DNA from: JAVJPJ01 sp040217295
GTDB taxonomy: Bacteria; Pseudomonadota; Alphaproteobacteria; Rhodobacterales; Rhodobacteraceae
Assembly: GCA_964460185.1 (NCBI GenBank)
Contig: CAYWTM010000031.1
Coordinates: 1-30,595 of the forward strand
Direction of reading: 5' to 3'
DNA: 30,595 nucleotides
This document shows, one piece after another, positions 7,941-16,884 of this stretch. How positions within the stretch are numbered: position 1 is the first letter of the stretch; each line of letters opens with the position of its first letter. A model generated the notes under the pieces. It ran no database searches and had not been told where the DNA came from. It was given only the letters and a program-made list of their open reading frames with translations. Position numbers and translations under genes: made by a program.

Positions 7941-8846
7941 ATGCATCTTGAGTTTCGCCACCTGCGCACGATCAAGGCCATCCATGACGAAGGCGGGCTG
8001 GCCCGTGCCGCTGACCGGCTGCACATCACGCAAAGTGCCCTGAGCCATCAGATCAAGGGGCTGGAGGATCAGGCCGGGCTGGAATTGTTCGTGCGACGGT
8101 CAAAACCCATGCGGCTTTCGGCGGCCGGAATGAAGCTGTTGCGGTTGGCCGAAGATGTTCTGCCCCGCATCGCGGCACTCCAGGACGAGTTCGACGGGTT
8201 GCGGGCGGGCAAATCGGGGCGCTTGCACATCGCCATTGAATGCCATGCCTGTTTCGACTGGCTGTTGCCGGTGCTCGAGGCGTTTCGCCAGGCCTGGCCC
8301 GATGTGGATGTCGATATCCGCCCGGGTCTGCAATTCGAAGCCCTGCCGGCGCTGATGCGGGAAGATGTCGATCTGGTGATCTCGTCCGATCCCGAGAAGC
8401 TGGCCGGCATCGATTTCACGCCCTTGTTCGACTACGAGCCGGTCTTCGTGTGTGCGGCTGACCACCCGCTGGCGCAAAAGCCCTTTGTCGAGGCCGGCGA
8501 TTTCGAGGATCAGGCGCTGATCACCTACCCGGTGGAGCGGTCACGGCTGGATGTGTTCAGCCAGCTGTTGTTCCCTGCGGGGGTAGAGCCGAAATCGATC
8601 CGGCAGGTGGAACTGTCGGCGGTCATCTTGCTGTTGGTGGCCTCGGGGCGCGGGGTGGCGGTGCTGCCGGACTGGGTGGTGCGTGACACCGGCAATCATC
8701 CGTCCCTGGTGACCCGCCCGCTGACTGCGACCGGCATCACCCGCAGACTTTACGGGGCGACGCGGGTGGAGGAAACGGGAAAACCCTTCATGTCCCACGT
8801 TCTGAAATTGTGTCGGACCGAACCACCCAAGCTGCAGCGGCGCTAG
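7941..8846 (+). CDS. metR: LysR-family transcriptional regulator, MetR-like
   Basis: DNA-binding regulator of 301 residues. The N-terminal winged helix-turn-helix is clear: FRHLRTIKAIHDEGGL, then ARAADRLHITQSALSHQIKGLE at about 21-42. A LysR substrate domain fills ~90-300. The HTH text and 'SGRLHIAIECHACFDWLLPVL' are characteristic of MetR, which senses homocysteine and controls met genes. The divergent metF supports this. ATG 7941 starts at the conserved MHLEFRHL; an upstream TTG at 7899 would extend through the operator region. The stop codon overlaps that of the convergent isomerase gene, with CTAG shared. MetR identity is likely but not proven. Confidence 0.85.
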   Translation: MHLEFRHLRTIKAIHDEGGLARAADRLHITQSALSHQIKGLEDQAGLELFVRRSKPMRLSAAGMKLLRLAEDVLPRIAALQDEFDGLRAGKSGRLHIAIECHACFDWLLPVLEAFRQAWPDVDVDIRPGLQFEALPALMREDVDLVISSDPEKLAGIDFTPLFDYEPVFVCAADHPLAQKPFVEAGDFEDQALITYPVERSRLDVFSQLLFPAGVEPKSIRQVELSAVILLLVASGRGVAVLPDWVVRDTGNHPSLVTRPLTATGITRRLYGATRVEETGKPFMSHVLKLCRTEPPKLQRR

Positions 8847-9427
8847 GCCCGGGTTTTTGCCCAGGCAAGCGCATCTTCAAGACGGTCATCGCCCCAGAAG
8901 ACCTCGGGCCCGATCACGAAACTGGGCGAGCCGAAGACACCGATATCCATGGCGATCTGCGTTTGAGCGGCCAGCAGGTCGACGACCTCATCGCTGTGCG
9001 CGGCCGCGATGGCGGCAGGCGCATCAACGCCAAGCGCCGACAGGCTGGCCGACAGGTTGGGTTCGGCCCCGGCCGGTTCGCCGTCGACGAACCAGCGTTT
9101 GTAGGTTTGCGTGATATAGTCCACGCCCCATCCTTCCCGCAGGCCGACAAGGGCAACCTGGTTGGCAAGGGGCAGATATGTCAGCGGGTAGGGCGCGGGC
9201 ACGGAAATGGGCAGGCCGTGCGTCATGGCCCGGCGTTCCATGTCGCGCCACATGTAGGCGGTCTTGACCGGCTTGTCGCGGAACGGAATGTTGTTCTGCG
9301 ACACCATGATGTCGCGCACATTGAAAGGCCGCCAGCGCAACGCGACGCCTGCGTCAGTTGCTGCCTGTTCGATCCGCATGACTGTCAGGTAGCTGTAGGT
9401 GCTGCCGATTGAAATCCAGAAATCCAT
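8843..9427 (-). CDS. 2-hydroxychromene-2-carboxylate isomerase / DsbA-like (GST kappa type) protein
   Basis: Thioredoxin-fold protein of 194 residues in the HCCA isomerase/kappa-GST group, enzymes that use glutathione. It opens with FWISIGSTYSYL, where the Ser/Thr-rich turn replaces the CxxC of DsbA and is the expected glutathione-binding site. Helical-insert residues (RWRPFNVRDIM, near 35-45) follow. The C-terminal part has 'IGVFGSPSFVIGPEVFWGDDRLEDAL', with the cis-Pro in GSPSF. ATG 9427 is preferred over an upstream codon at 9496 because a G-rich SD lies immediately before it. The true substrate is unknown; no naphthalene-degradation genes are nearby. It is divergent from suhB and convergent with metR. 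Confidence 0.88.
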   Translation of the reverse strand: MDFWISIGSTYSYLTVMRIEQAATDAGVALRWRPFNVRDIMVSQNNIPFRDKPVKTAYMWRDMERRAMTHGLPISVPAPYPLTYLPLANQVALVGLREGWGVDYITQTYKRWFVDGEPAGAEPNLSASLSALGVDAPAAIAAAHSDEVVDLLAAQTQIAMDIGVFGSPSFVIGPEVFWGDDRLEDALAWAKTRA

Positions 9428-9489
9428 GGTTGTTCCCCCCGAAGCCGACGTTGCATGGTGTATCCAAGCGTCGCGCGCAGTACGGTGCC

Positions 9490-9518
9490 TTGGCAAGACC
9501 GGATCGCTCGCCTATACG
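9490..9518 (+). promoter_or_regulatory. Candidate sigma70 promoter of the inositol monophosphatase gene
   Basis: TTGGCA (9490-9495), a 17-base spacer and TATACG (9513-9518), with the expected start site about 25 bases before the ATG at 9551. This is among the best matches to a housekeeping promoter in the window. Confidence 0.55.
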
Positions 9519-9550
9519 GCGCGCCTGACCCATGCCCCGAGGAAACACCC

Positions 9551-10351
9551 ATGCAAGGCTCTGCCAATCTCAACGTGATGCTCAAGGCTGCGCGCAAGGC
9601 GGGCCGCAGCCTGGCCAAGGATTTCCGCGAGGTCGAGAATCTGCAGGTTTCGGCCAAGGGCCCGGGCGATTTCGTGTCGCGCGCCGACAAGGCCGCCGAG
9701 GATATCTTGCGCGAGGAACTTTTGGGCGCGCGGCCCAATTACGGGTTCCTTGGCGAAGAGGGCGGTGAGATCGAGGGCAAGGATCCGACCCGCCGCTGGA
9801 TCGTCGATCCGCTGGATGGCACCACCAATTTTCTGCACGGGATGCCCCATTGGGCGGTTTCAATCGCGTTGGAACACAAGGGCGAAATCGTTTCCGGCGT
9901 CATCTACGACCCCGCCAAGGACGAGATGTTCTATGCCGAAAAAGGCCAAGGCGCTTGGCTGAATGACAGCCAGCGCATCCGCGTGTCCGGTCGCACCAAG
10001 CTGGCGCAATCGGTGTTCGCCGCCGGTCTGCCGCCCGATGGTGGCAAATATCTGCCCGCCATGCTGCGCGATCTGGCACGGCTGATGCCGCAATGTTCGG
10101 GCATGCGCCGCTACGGGGCGGCTGCCCTGGATCTGGCCTGGGTTGCGGCGGGGCGGTACGAAGGGTTCTGGGAATACAATCTCAAGCCCTGGGATATCGC
10201 GGCCGGCATCTTGCTGGTGCGCGAGGCCGGCGGTTTCGTGCAGCCGATCCGCGAGGGGCAGGATCTTTTGACCCATGGGCATGTGATTGCCGGGGCCGAG
10301 CCGATCTTTGATGCCTTCGCCGGGGTCGTGCGCGAACGCCCGGACGGCTAA
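9551..10351 (+). CDS. suhB: Inositol-1-monophosphatase family protein
   Basis: Mg-dependent phosphatase of 266 residues that hydrolyses inositol monophosphate or related sugar phosphates. The first metal site is LGEEGG near 67-72 (E70), followed by WIVDPLDGTTNFLHG at 83-97 (D86, D89). The second signature, in KPWDIAAG at 212-219, supplies D215. ATG 9551 follows GAGGA, and an earlier in-frame start at 9455 would run across the promoter. SuhB in other bacteria also influences rRNA transcription; that moonlighting role cannot be judged here. The stop overlaps the convergent pcs stop. The family is certain, the physiological substrate not. Confidence 0.92.
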   Translation: MQGSANLNVMLKAARKAGRSLAKDFREVENLQVSAKGPGDFVSRADKAAEDILREELLGARPNYGFLGEEGGEIEGKDPTRRWIVDPLDGTTNFLHGMPHWAVSIALEHKGEIVSGVIYDPAKDEMFYAEKGQGAWLNDSQRIRVSGRTKLAQSVFAAGLPPDGGKYLPAMLRDLARLMPQCSGMRRYGAAALDLAWVAAGRYEGFWEYNLKPWDIAAGILLVREAGGFVQPIREGQDLLTHGHVIAGAEPIFDAFAGVVRERPDG

Positions 10352-11040
10352 GCCTTTTCCGGCACCATTTGCTGAACGATGCCCGCGACCATCAGGTAGA
10401 TCGAGGTCGCCGCGACGATGGCGGTCAGCAGCGGGTTCGATGCAAAATCCGTCCAGGCCGCAAAGCCGATCGAAGATACCCAGACCACCGAGACCGGCAG
10501 CGACAGCCACCGCCAGCGTTTCGTGCGCACGGGATGAATGAATTTCAGGTTCAGGAATTGTGCTGCCGACAAGGTGATGACCAAGCCCAGGATCACCTCC
10601 CACGGGGGGAGGATCACCAACAGCGCCAGCACCAGCATGTTCCAGCACCCCGGAAAGCCCCGAAAGCTCTTGTCGCTTGTCTTCATCCGCGTGTCGGCGA
10701 AATACAGGGCCGAACCGAACGGGATCAGCAACACGACCAGCCATCCCGACCAGCCCGGCAACAGACCGGAGGCATAAAGCGCATAGGCCGGGATCATCAC
10801 GTAGGTCAGAAAGTCGATGATCAGATCCAGCAAGACGCCATCGATTTCAGGTGCATTTTCCGCGACGTTGAATTTGCGCGCCAGGGGGCCGTCTATGCCG
10901 TCCACGACAAAGGCCACTGCCAGCCAGATCGACATCATCGCCCAGTTCTGTTGCGCAGCCTCCAGCAGGGCCACCATCGCAAGCGAGGCGCCGATGGCGG
11001 TGAAAAGATGCACGGAATAGGCTGATAGACGCGTTCGCAT
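10348..11040 (-). CDS. pcs: Phosphatidylcholine synthase
   Basis: Integral inner-membrane enzyme that condenses CDP-diacylglycerol with choline to give phosphatidylcholine directly, a route found mainly in alphaproteobacteria. The protein has 230 residues with several hydrophobic helices. The CDP-alcohol phosphotransferase motif is at 47-76: VVDGIDGPLAR, then after 12 residues G68-x3-D72-x3-D76. The 12-residue spacing, where most relatives have 8, fits the Pcs branch, as does 'DFLTYVMIPAYAL'. ATG 11040 follows AGGT; an upstream TTG at 11076 is unlikely. It shares stop-codon bases with suhB on the other strand. It implies choline uptake elsewhere in the genome. Confidence 0.93.
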   Translation of the reverse strand: MRTRLSAYSVHLFTAIGASLAMVALLEAAQQNWAMMSIWLAVAFVVDGIDGPLARKFNVAENAPEIDGVLLDLIIDFLTYVMIPAYALYASGLLPGWSGWLVVLLIPFGSALYFADTRMKTSDKSFRGFPGCWNMLVLALLVILPPWEVILGLVITLSAAQFLNLKFIHPVRTKRWRWLSLPVSVVWVSSIGFAAWTDFASNPLLTAIVAATSIYLMVAGIVQQMVPEKA

Positions 11041-11101
11041 GGCGGACCTGATGCCTCCTTCCAGGGGCAAGTGCAACAGCCGTGTGACGGTTCGGCCGCG
11101 A

Positions 11102-12025
11102 TCAGGCCTTGGGATGCGCCGCGGCGTAGACTTCCATCAGCCGCGCTGTATCGACCGCGGTATAGGCCTGCGTCGTGCTGAGAGAGGCATGGCCAAGCAA
11201 TTCCTGGATGGCGCGCAAATCGCCCCCCGCATCCAGCAGATGGGTCGCGAAACTGTGGCGCATCGCGTGCGGCGTGGCGGTCGCGGGCAGGCCAAGCTGC
11301 AGGCGTGCCTGTTCCATCACCTTGGCCACTTGGCGCGCGTTGAGCGGCCCGCCACGGATCCCGCGAAACAGCGGCGTGCCGTGGGCCAGGTCATGGGGAC
11401 ACAGCCTTGCATAGCGGGCAACGGCATCGCGTGCGGCAGGCAGGACCGGCACTTCGCGATCCTTGCCGCCCTTGCCGCGAACGCGCAGCGTATCGGTCAG
11501 GGGCAGGGCGTTGGCGGTCAGCGACAGCGCCTCGGACCGGCGCAGGCCGCAGCCATACAGCAAGGTCACGATCGCCACGTCGCGAGACGAAACCCAGTCG
11601 CGCGCATCTTGCTGGCCCACGGTTTCGATCATGTCGCGGGCGCCGTCCACGCTGAGTGGACGCGGCAGGCGGCGGGTGTGTTTGGGCGCGCGCATCGACA
11701 GAACCGCCGTGGCGTCGAACCCGTCGCGGTCCGCCCACCAGCGATAGAACGCCTTGACCGCCGACAGCCTGCGCGCCAGCGACCGTGCGCCGACACCGCG
11801 TGACCGCTGCGCCGCCATCCAGGCGCGCATATCACGTGCCTCGATGCTGCGCAGCGCCGAGGTGCCAAGGGTATCGCCTTGATATTCGGCCTGGAATCCA
11901 AGGAAATCGGCGAGGTCGCGGCCATAGGCGTCCACGGTCGCGTCCGCCGCGTCGCGCAGGCTGGCCAGATGGCCAAGCCATGTCTGCATGAGGTCGCGGG
12001 CAGCCGGGCTGAGCGCGAGGCTCAT
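11102..12025 (-). CDS. xerC: Tyrosine recombinase XerC
   Basis: Site-specific recombinase acting with XerD at dif to resolve chromosome dimers at division. The 307-residue protein has an N-terminal SAM-like core-binding domain (~10-100) and a catalytic domain with all active-site residues: R162 in YGCGLRRSE, the Lys of the RGKGGKDR hairpin (~183-190), H253 and R256 in PHAMRHSFATHLL, H279 in LGHASLSTTQ and Tyr288 in AYTAV. Its position next to a DUF484 gene is the usual chromosomal xerC context and argues against a phage or integron integrase. It starts only 4 bases after the DUF484 stop, so the two are co-transcribed. Confidence 0.95.
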   Translation of the reverse strand: MSLALSPAARDLMQTWLGHLASLRDAADATVDAYGRDLADFLGFQAEYQGDTLGTSALRSIEARDMRAWMAAQRSRGVGARSLARRLSAVKAFYRWWADRDGFDATAVLSMRAPKHTRRLPRPLSVDGARDMIETVGQQDARDWVSSRDVAIVTLLYGCGLRRSEALSLTANALPLTDTLRVRGKGGKDREVPVLPAARDAVARYARLCPHDLAHGTPLFRGIRGGPLNARQVAKVMEQARLQLGLPATATPHAMRHSFATHLLDAGGDLRAIQELLGHASLSTTQAYTAVDTARLMEVYAAAHPKA

Positions 12026-12029
12026 CGGC

Positions 12030-12758
12030 TCAATCCAGCCAGCGCTGCATCAGCCGCTCGAACACACCGCCGAAGAAGGTCAGAAGGTCAGTGCCCTGGC
12101 TAGGTCGGAACTGGTGCGGGTCTTCGGCCCCCATGACCAGGAGGCCCGGCAGACGGCCCTTGCCCAGATCGAGGTTCAACAGGGCCTCGGATTTGATCCA
12201 GGCCGCGTCGGCGCCGAAAATGCGCGCGCTGCCGTCGCCAACCTGGCGCAACGTCACCTGACGATGCGGGATGGCACGGCCGCCGGTGATGTAATTCTCG
12301 ACAAAGCCGGGGGCGACGACGGTCAGCACATCCTCCAGCTTCTGCACATGTGGCGCGGCGGTTTCCGTGGCCTCGGCGCTTTCCAGAACCAGGCGCACCC
12401 GGTCCACGCGCAACGTGCTGGACACGTCATTGGCCAGCGTCTTGAGAAAGGCGGTGAACTCGGTCTGGTCCAGCAGGGCCAGGATCGCCCGGTGGATCTG
12501 GTTGGTCCCCGCCAGGTTTTCATAGGCCGCCGCGATGACGGATCTGTGGGTGTCTTCCAGACGGTCCAGCCGGTTTTCCAGCCGCTCCATCGCGATACCG
12601 CGCATGTCGACAATGTTTCCGCCCATCTGCCGGTCATTGGCCGTGATGAGCGCCCGCATCAGGTCGCGGTCGTCCAGGATCAGATCCGGGTCGCTCAGGA
12701 TGCGGTCACGCCAGTCGTCGGAATAGGTGGCCAATTCATCGGCCTCGATGCTGCTCAC
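12030..12758 (-). CDS. DUF484 family protein
   Basis: Protein of 242 residues of the DUF484 family, a GAF-like domain of unknown function usually found beside xerC in proteobacteria. An N-terminal helical segment (RDRILSDPDLILDDRDLMRAL, near 17-37) is followed by a coil-like helix (LENRLDRLEDTHR) and a GAF-like C-terminal part ending 'FFGGVFERLMQRWLD'. The start is GTG 12758, with GAGGG about 9 bases upstream. It overlaps nothing and precedes xerC by 4 bases. The consistent pairing hints at a role in dimer resolution or cell division, but this is unproven. Confidence 0.85.
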   Translation of the reverse strand: MSSIEADELATYSDDWRDRILSDPDLILDDRDLMRALITANDRQMGGNIVDMRGIAMERLENRLDRLEDTHRSVIAAAYENLAGTNQIHRAILALLDQTEFTAFLKTLANDVSSTLRVDRVRLVLESAEATETAAPHVQKLEDVLTVVAPGFVENYITGGRAIPHRQVTLRQVGDGSARIFGADAAWIKSEALLNLDLGKGRLPGLLVMGAEDPHQFRPSQGTDLLTFFGGVFERLMQRWLD

Positions 12759-12809
12759 GGATATCGCCCTCGGGTTCGTTTCTTGGTTGCCCGCGAGCTT
12801 ACGTCGGTC

Positions 12810-13463
12810 TCACAGGATTTTCTGCCCTGTCTTTTCCCAATCCTTGAGGAATGCGTCCAGACCTTTGTCGGTCAGAACGTGATTGGCCATGGATTTGATC
12901 ACTGCGGGTGGCGCTGTGGCCACATCTGCGCCCAACAAGGCGGCCTCTTTCATGTGGTTTGCGGTGCGGATCGAGGCTGTGAGTATCTCTGTGGAGAAGT
13001 CGTAATTGTCATAGATCGCGCGGATTTCTGCGATCAATTCCATGCCGTCGATGTTGAGATCATCCAAGCGCCCCACGAACGGCGAAATGAACGTCGCACC
13101 CGCTTTGGCCGCCAAAAGCGCCTGATTGGCCGAAAAACACAAGGTCACGTTCACCATGCGGCCCTCGCCGGTCAGAACCTTGCACGCCTTCAGGCCATCC
13201 CAGGTCAGCGGCACCTTGATCGTGATGTTGTCCGCGATCTTGGCCAGTTCGCGGCCCTCTGCGATCATGCCGTCCGCATCCAGTGCCACGGTTTCTGCCG
13301 AGACGGGGCCGGGGATCATGTCGCAGATCTCTTTCGTCACTTCCTTGATGTCGCGACCCGACTTCATGATCAGCGACGGGTTCGTCGTGACACCGTCGAC
13401 CATGCCCAGTTCGTGCAGTTCCCGGATCGCATCGACATCTGCGGTATCCACAAAGAATTTCAT
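12810..13463 (-). CDS. tal: Transaldolase, small FSA/TalC-like subfamily
   Basis: Class I aldolase-fold enzyme of the pentose phosphate pathway, 217 residues, the length of the TalC/FSA group. The opening MKFFVDTADVDAIRELHELGMVDGVTTNPSL is characteristic. The Schiff-base lysine is K83 in NITIKVPLT. Phe129 in SPFVGR corresponds to the Tyr that marks true fructose-6-phosphate aldolase and the Phe of transaldolases, so transaldolase is the better call. ATG 13463 has AGGAAG upstream; a start six codons earlier is possible. Codon use is somewhat less GC-extreme than its neighbours, as in highly expressed genes. Divergent from priA. Confidence 0.93.
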   Translation of the reverse strand: MKFFVDTADVDAIRELHELGMVDGVTTNPSLIMKSGRDIKEVTKEICDMIPGPVSAETVALDADGMIAEGRELAKIADNITIKVPLTWDGLKACKVLTGEGRMVNVTLCFSANQALLAAKAGATFISPFVGRLDDLNIDGMELIAEIRAIYDNYDFSTEILTASIRTANHMKEAALLGADVATAPPAVIKSMANHVLTDKGLDAFLKDWEKTGQKIL

Positions 13464-13538
13464 GGTCTCACTTCCTTTCATGGCGGGGCCGTGGTTTTCT
13501 GCCCGCCTTCTACCTCAGGGGCGCGCGGGCATAAAGAG

Positions 13539-15731
13539 ATGACCGACAGCTATTTCGAAGAAGGCAGCCTTGTGGGCGTGCTGACGGCCGAACCACTGGA
13601 CCGGGTGCTGGATTACCGCGCACCCGAGGGCGGCTGCTGGCTGGGCAGTTTCGTCGAGGTTCCCTTGGGGCCGCGCAAGGTTCTGGGCGTCATCTGGGGA
13701 CCGGGCAAGGGCGATTGGGATATCGCCAAGGTGCGCCATGTGATCCGCGTGCTTGACGCCGCGCCGATGCGCGAAGAACTGCGGATTTTTCTCGAAAAGG
13801 CGGGGGCTTACACCCTCACGCCCATGTCCGCGATGCTGCGGCTGGCGACCCGCGTTCCGGGCCTGAGCGATCCGCCGTCGATGCGCAAGATCTACCGTCT
13901 TGGCCGGGGGGAACCCGACCGGGTCACCGATGCCCGCCGCCGGGTGATCGAGACGCTGACCGAATATGGCGGGCTGGGTTTCACACTCAAGGAACTCAGC
14001 GATCTGGCCGGGGTGACGTCTTCCGTGGTCAAGGGGCTGGCGCAGATGGGCGTGGTCGAAGAGGCTGACACACCGCGCGACGCACCCTATCTGCCGCTCG
14101 ATCCGGACTTGCCGGCGAAAACCCTGACAGAGGATCAGGCCGCCGCCGCCGATGCGCTGCGCGACGGGCTGCGCCAACGGCGCTACGGCACCACGCTGCT
14201 GAAGGGGGTGACGGGGTCGGGCAAAACCGAGGTCTATCTTGAAGCGGTCGCTGAATGTTTGCGTGCGGGGCGTCAAGCTCTTGTTTTACTGCCGGAAATT
14301 GCGCTGACATCGGAATTCCTGTCGCGCGTCAGGGCACGGTTCGGCGCCGAACCCGCCGAATGGCATTCCGGCGTGACCATGACCGAACGGCGGCGTGCAT
14401 GGAAGATGGTGGGGCAGGGCGCGGCGCAACTGGTCGTCGGCGCGCGATCATCGCTGTTCTTGCCGTTTCAGGACCTTGGCCTGATCGTCGTCGACGAGGA
14501 ACATGACAGTTCCTACAAGCAAGAAGAGGGCGCGCTGTACAACGCGCGCGACATGGCGGTCTTGCGGGCCTCGCTGAACGACGCACAGGTTGTTCTGGCC
14601 TCGGCCACACCGTCGCTTGAATCCTGGGCCAACGCCGCTGCCGGCAAATACACACGGCTCGACCTGAGCAGCCGGTTCGGAGATGCGGTGCTGCCACAGA
14701 TGCGCGCCATCGACATGCGGGCGGAGGACCTGCCGGGCCAGGCATGGATTTCGCCGACCCTGCAATCCGAGGTCGCCCACCGCCTGCAACAGGGTGAACA
14801 ATCGCTCTTGTTTCTCAACCGGCGTGGCTATGCGCCGGTGACGCTGTGCCGGGCCTGTGGGGAACAGGTGGGGTGCGACAATTGCGATGCGCGCATGGTC
14901 GAACACCGGTTTCAAAAGCGCCTCGTGTGCCATCAATGCGGCGAGACGAAACCGATCCCCGATGCCTGTCCCCACTGCAAGGTCGAGGGCAAGATGGCCG
15001 CCGTGGGTCCGGGTGTCGAACGCATCGCCGAAGAGGCCGCGCGCGTGTTCCCGGATGCGAAACTCGCGGTCCTGAGTTCCGATCTGTTCGGGTCGGCGCG
15101 CGCGCTCAAGTCACAGATCGCCGCGATTGCCGAGGGCGACACCGATATCATCATCGGCACTCAGCTGGTGGCGAAAGGCCATAATTTTCCGCGCCTTACG
15201 CTGGTGGGGGTGATCGATTCCGATCTGGGTCTGCAAGGGTCCGACCTGCGCGCCGCGGAACGCACGTTTCAACTGATGCGCCAGGTTTCGGGCCGGGCGG
15301 GCCGGGTCGAGAAGCCGGGGCTTGCATTGATGCAGACATTCCAGCCCGAGCACCCGGTGATCCGCGCGATCCTGTCAGGGGACGAAGAAGGCTTCTGGCG
15401 CGCCGAGGCCGCCGAACGGGAAGCGGCCGCCATGCCGCCTTATGGACGGCTGGCGGGAATCATCATCTCGGCCAACGAGGCGGCGGCGGCCTTTGATCTG
15501 GGCACCCATCTGGCGCGCACCGACGGGCCGCTGCAACAGATCGGCGCGGTCGTTTACGGGCCTGCCCCGGCCCCCATCGCGCGGGTGCGCGGGCGCCACC
15601 GGGTGCGGCTTTTGGTCAAGGCTCCGAAGGGCGCGCCGATCCAATCGGCGATTGCCCGCTGGATTGCGCCCCTGAAACTGAACGCCAACCTGCGGCTGTC
15701 TGTCGATATCGACCCCCAAAGCTTTTATTGA
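13539..15731 (+). CDS. priA: Primosomal replication protein N' (PriA helicase)
   Basis: Superfamily 2 3'-5' DNA helicase of 730 residues that reloads the replisome at stalled forks. An N-terminal DNA-binding region (~1-200) is followed by Walker A GVTGSGKTE at ~223-231, Walker B DEEH at ~319-322, and the inserted zinc-binding domain with eight Cys in four pairs (CRAC, CDNC, CHQC, CPHC) at about 437-485. Helicase motifs V and VI follow: IIGTQLVAKGHNFP and QLMRQVSGRAGR. ATG 13539 is chosen because the N terminus (FEEGSLVGVLTAEPLDRVLDY) matches PriA. The frame is open far upstream, but that DNA is the antisense of tal and DUF484. The SD is weak (AAAGAG). Confidence 0.96.
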   Translation: MTDSYFEEGSLVGVLTAEPLDRVLDYRAPEGGCWLGSFVEVPLGPRKVLGVIWGPGKGDWDIAKVRHVIRVLDAAPMREELRIFLEKAGAYTLTPMSAMLRLATRVPGLSDPPSMRKIYRLGRGEPDRVTDARRRVIETLTEYGGLGFTLKELSDLAGVTSSVVKGLAQMGVVEEADTPRDAPYLPLDPDLPAKTLTEDQAAAADALRDGLRQRRYGTTLLKGVTGSGKTEVYLEAVAECLRAGRQALVLLPEIALTSEFLSRVRARFGAEPAEWHSGVTMTERRRAWKMVGQGAAQLVVGARSSLFLPFQDLGLIVVDEEHDSSYKQEEGALYNARDMAVLRASLNDAQVVLASATPSLESWANAAAGKYTRLDLSSRFGDAVLPQMRAIDMRAEDLPGQAWISPTLQSEVAHRLQQGEQSLLFLNRRGYAPVTLCRACGEQVGCDNCDARMVEHRFQKRLVCHQCGETKPIPDACPHCKVEGKMAAVGPGVERIAEEAARVFPDAKLAVLSSDLFGSARALKSQIAAIAEGDTDIIIGTQLVAKGHNFPRLTLVGVIDSDLGLQGSDLRAAERTFQLMRQVSGRAGRVEKPGLALMQTFQPEHPVIRAILSGDEEGFWRAEAAEREAAAMPPYGRLAGIIISANEAAAAFDLGTHLARTDGPLQQIGAVVYGPAPAPIARVRGRHRVRLLVKAPKGAPIQSAIARWIAPLKLNANLRLSVDIDPQSFY

Positions 15732-15798
15732 TATCGGTTTTCTACGGCGCAGAACCCCGCTAGACAGCCCGAACCAGTCCCGGAAAACAGCATTGCCC

Positions 15799-16884
15799 AT
15801 GTCCGCCCCGATCCGACCACAACCCGGTATTCTTGACATCGCGCTTTACCAGGGCGGGAAATCCGCGCTGGAGGGCCATGCCGAACCGCTCAAGCTCAGC
15901 TCGAACGAGAACCCGTTCGGCCCGTCGCCCGCCGCGATCGCGGCGATGCAGGCGGATCTGGCCAGCATTCACCGCTATCCCTCGACCGATCATGCCGATC
16001 TGCGCGCGGCCATATCACAGGTGCATGGCCTCGATGCGGATCACATCATTTGCGGGGTGGGCTCCGATGAGGTCATCCATTTCCTGTGTCAGGCCTATGC
16101 GGGGCCCGGCGACGAGGTGCTCTATACCGAACACGGCTTTGCCATGTACCGCATCAGCGCCCTTGCCGCCGGTGCCACGCCGGTCGAGGTGGCCGAGCGT
16201 GAGCGCATGGTGGATGTCGACCTGCTGCTGGCGGGCATCACCGACAAGACTCGGCTGATCTTCATCGCCAACCCCGCCAACCCCACCGGCACGCTGGTGC
16301 CGCTGGCCGAGGTCGCGCGGCTTGCAGATGGTATCCCCGACCAATGCCTGTTGATCCTGGACGGGGCCTATGTGGAATTCGCAGACGGGTATGATGGCGG
16401 AAAGGCCCTGGTCGAGGCGCGCGAAAACATCGTGATGACGCGCACCTTTTCGAAGGTCTACGGGCTTGGCGGTTTGCGGGTGGGCTATGGCTATGGCCCG
16501 CGGCATGTGATCGACACACTCAACCGTATCCGGGGGCCGTTCAACCTGTCGACAACCGCGCTGGCCGGGGCCGGGGCGGCGGTGCGCGACACCGATTGGG
16601 TGGCGGAATGCATTCGCATCAACGCCGCTGAACGCGCGCGCCTGACCGGCGGTTTGCGCCAGCTCGGCATCGCGTGTGACGACAGCCACGCCAATTTCGT
16701 GCTTGCGCGGTTCGCGGATGACGCCGAGGCACAGGCCGCCGATGCGTGGCTGCAATCGCAGGGAATCATCGTGCGCTATCCGAAAAGCTACAAACTGCCC
16801 CAATGCCTGCGCATCACCGTGGGCCGCCCGGACGACAATACCCGTGTGCTGGAGGCGCTGAACCAGTTCAGGGGGGCGCAATGA
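15799..16884 (+). CDS. hisC: Histidinol-phosphate aminotransferase
   Basis: Class II PLP aminotransferase of 361 residues acting in histidine synthesis; alphaproteobacterial HisC enzymes often also serve aromatic amino acids. Landmarks: LKLSSNENPFGPSP at ~31-44, 'GVGSDEVI' at ~86-93, IANPANPTGT at 156-165, LDGAYVEF at 187-194, and the PLP lysine K219 in TRTFSKVYGLGGLRVGY. ATG 15799 is used; the alternative TTG at 15793 adds two residues. A weak TAGACA -10-like hexamer lies at 15761-15766. Its stop overlaps the tyrA start by ATGA, implying translational coupling and a joint histidine/tyrosine role. Confidence 0.94.
   Translation: MSAPIRPQPGILDIALYQGGKSALEGHAEPLKLSSNENPFGPSPAAIAAMQADLASIHRYPSTDHADLRAAISQVHGLDADHIICGVGSDEVIHFLCQAYAGPGDEVLYTEHGFAMYRISALAAGATPVEVAERERMVDVDLLLAGITDKTRLIFIANPANPTGTLVPLAEVARLADGIPDQCLLILDGAYVEFADGYDGGKALVEARENIVMTRTFSKVYGLGGLRVGYGYGPRHVIDTLNRIRGPFNLSTTALAGAGAAVRDTDWVAECIRINAAERARLTGGLRQLGIACDDSHANFVLARFADDAEAQAADAWLQSQGIIVRYPKSYKLPQCLRITVGRPDDNTRVLEALNQFRGAQ

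Noticed and set aside
11102..12025. Phage or integron integrase
   Set aside because: Co-transcription with DUF484, standard XerC length and no attachment site, cargo or composition shift point to the housekeeping recombinase.
11988..13538. Open plus-strand frame of over 500 codons running into priA
   Set aside because: It is antisense to the end of xerC, DUF484 and tal, which have clear family signatures. Long antisense frames are common in GC-rich DNA.
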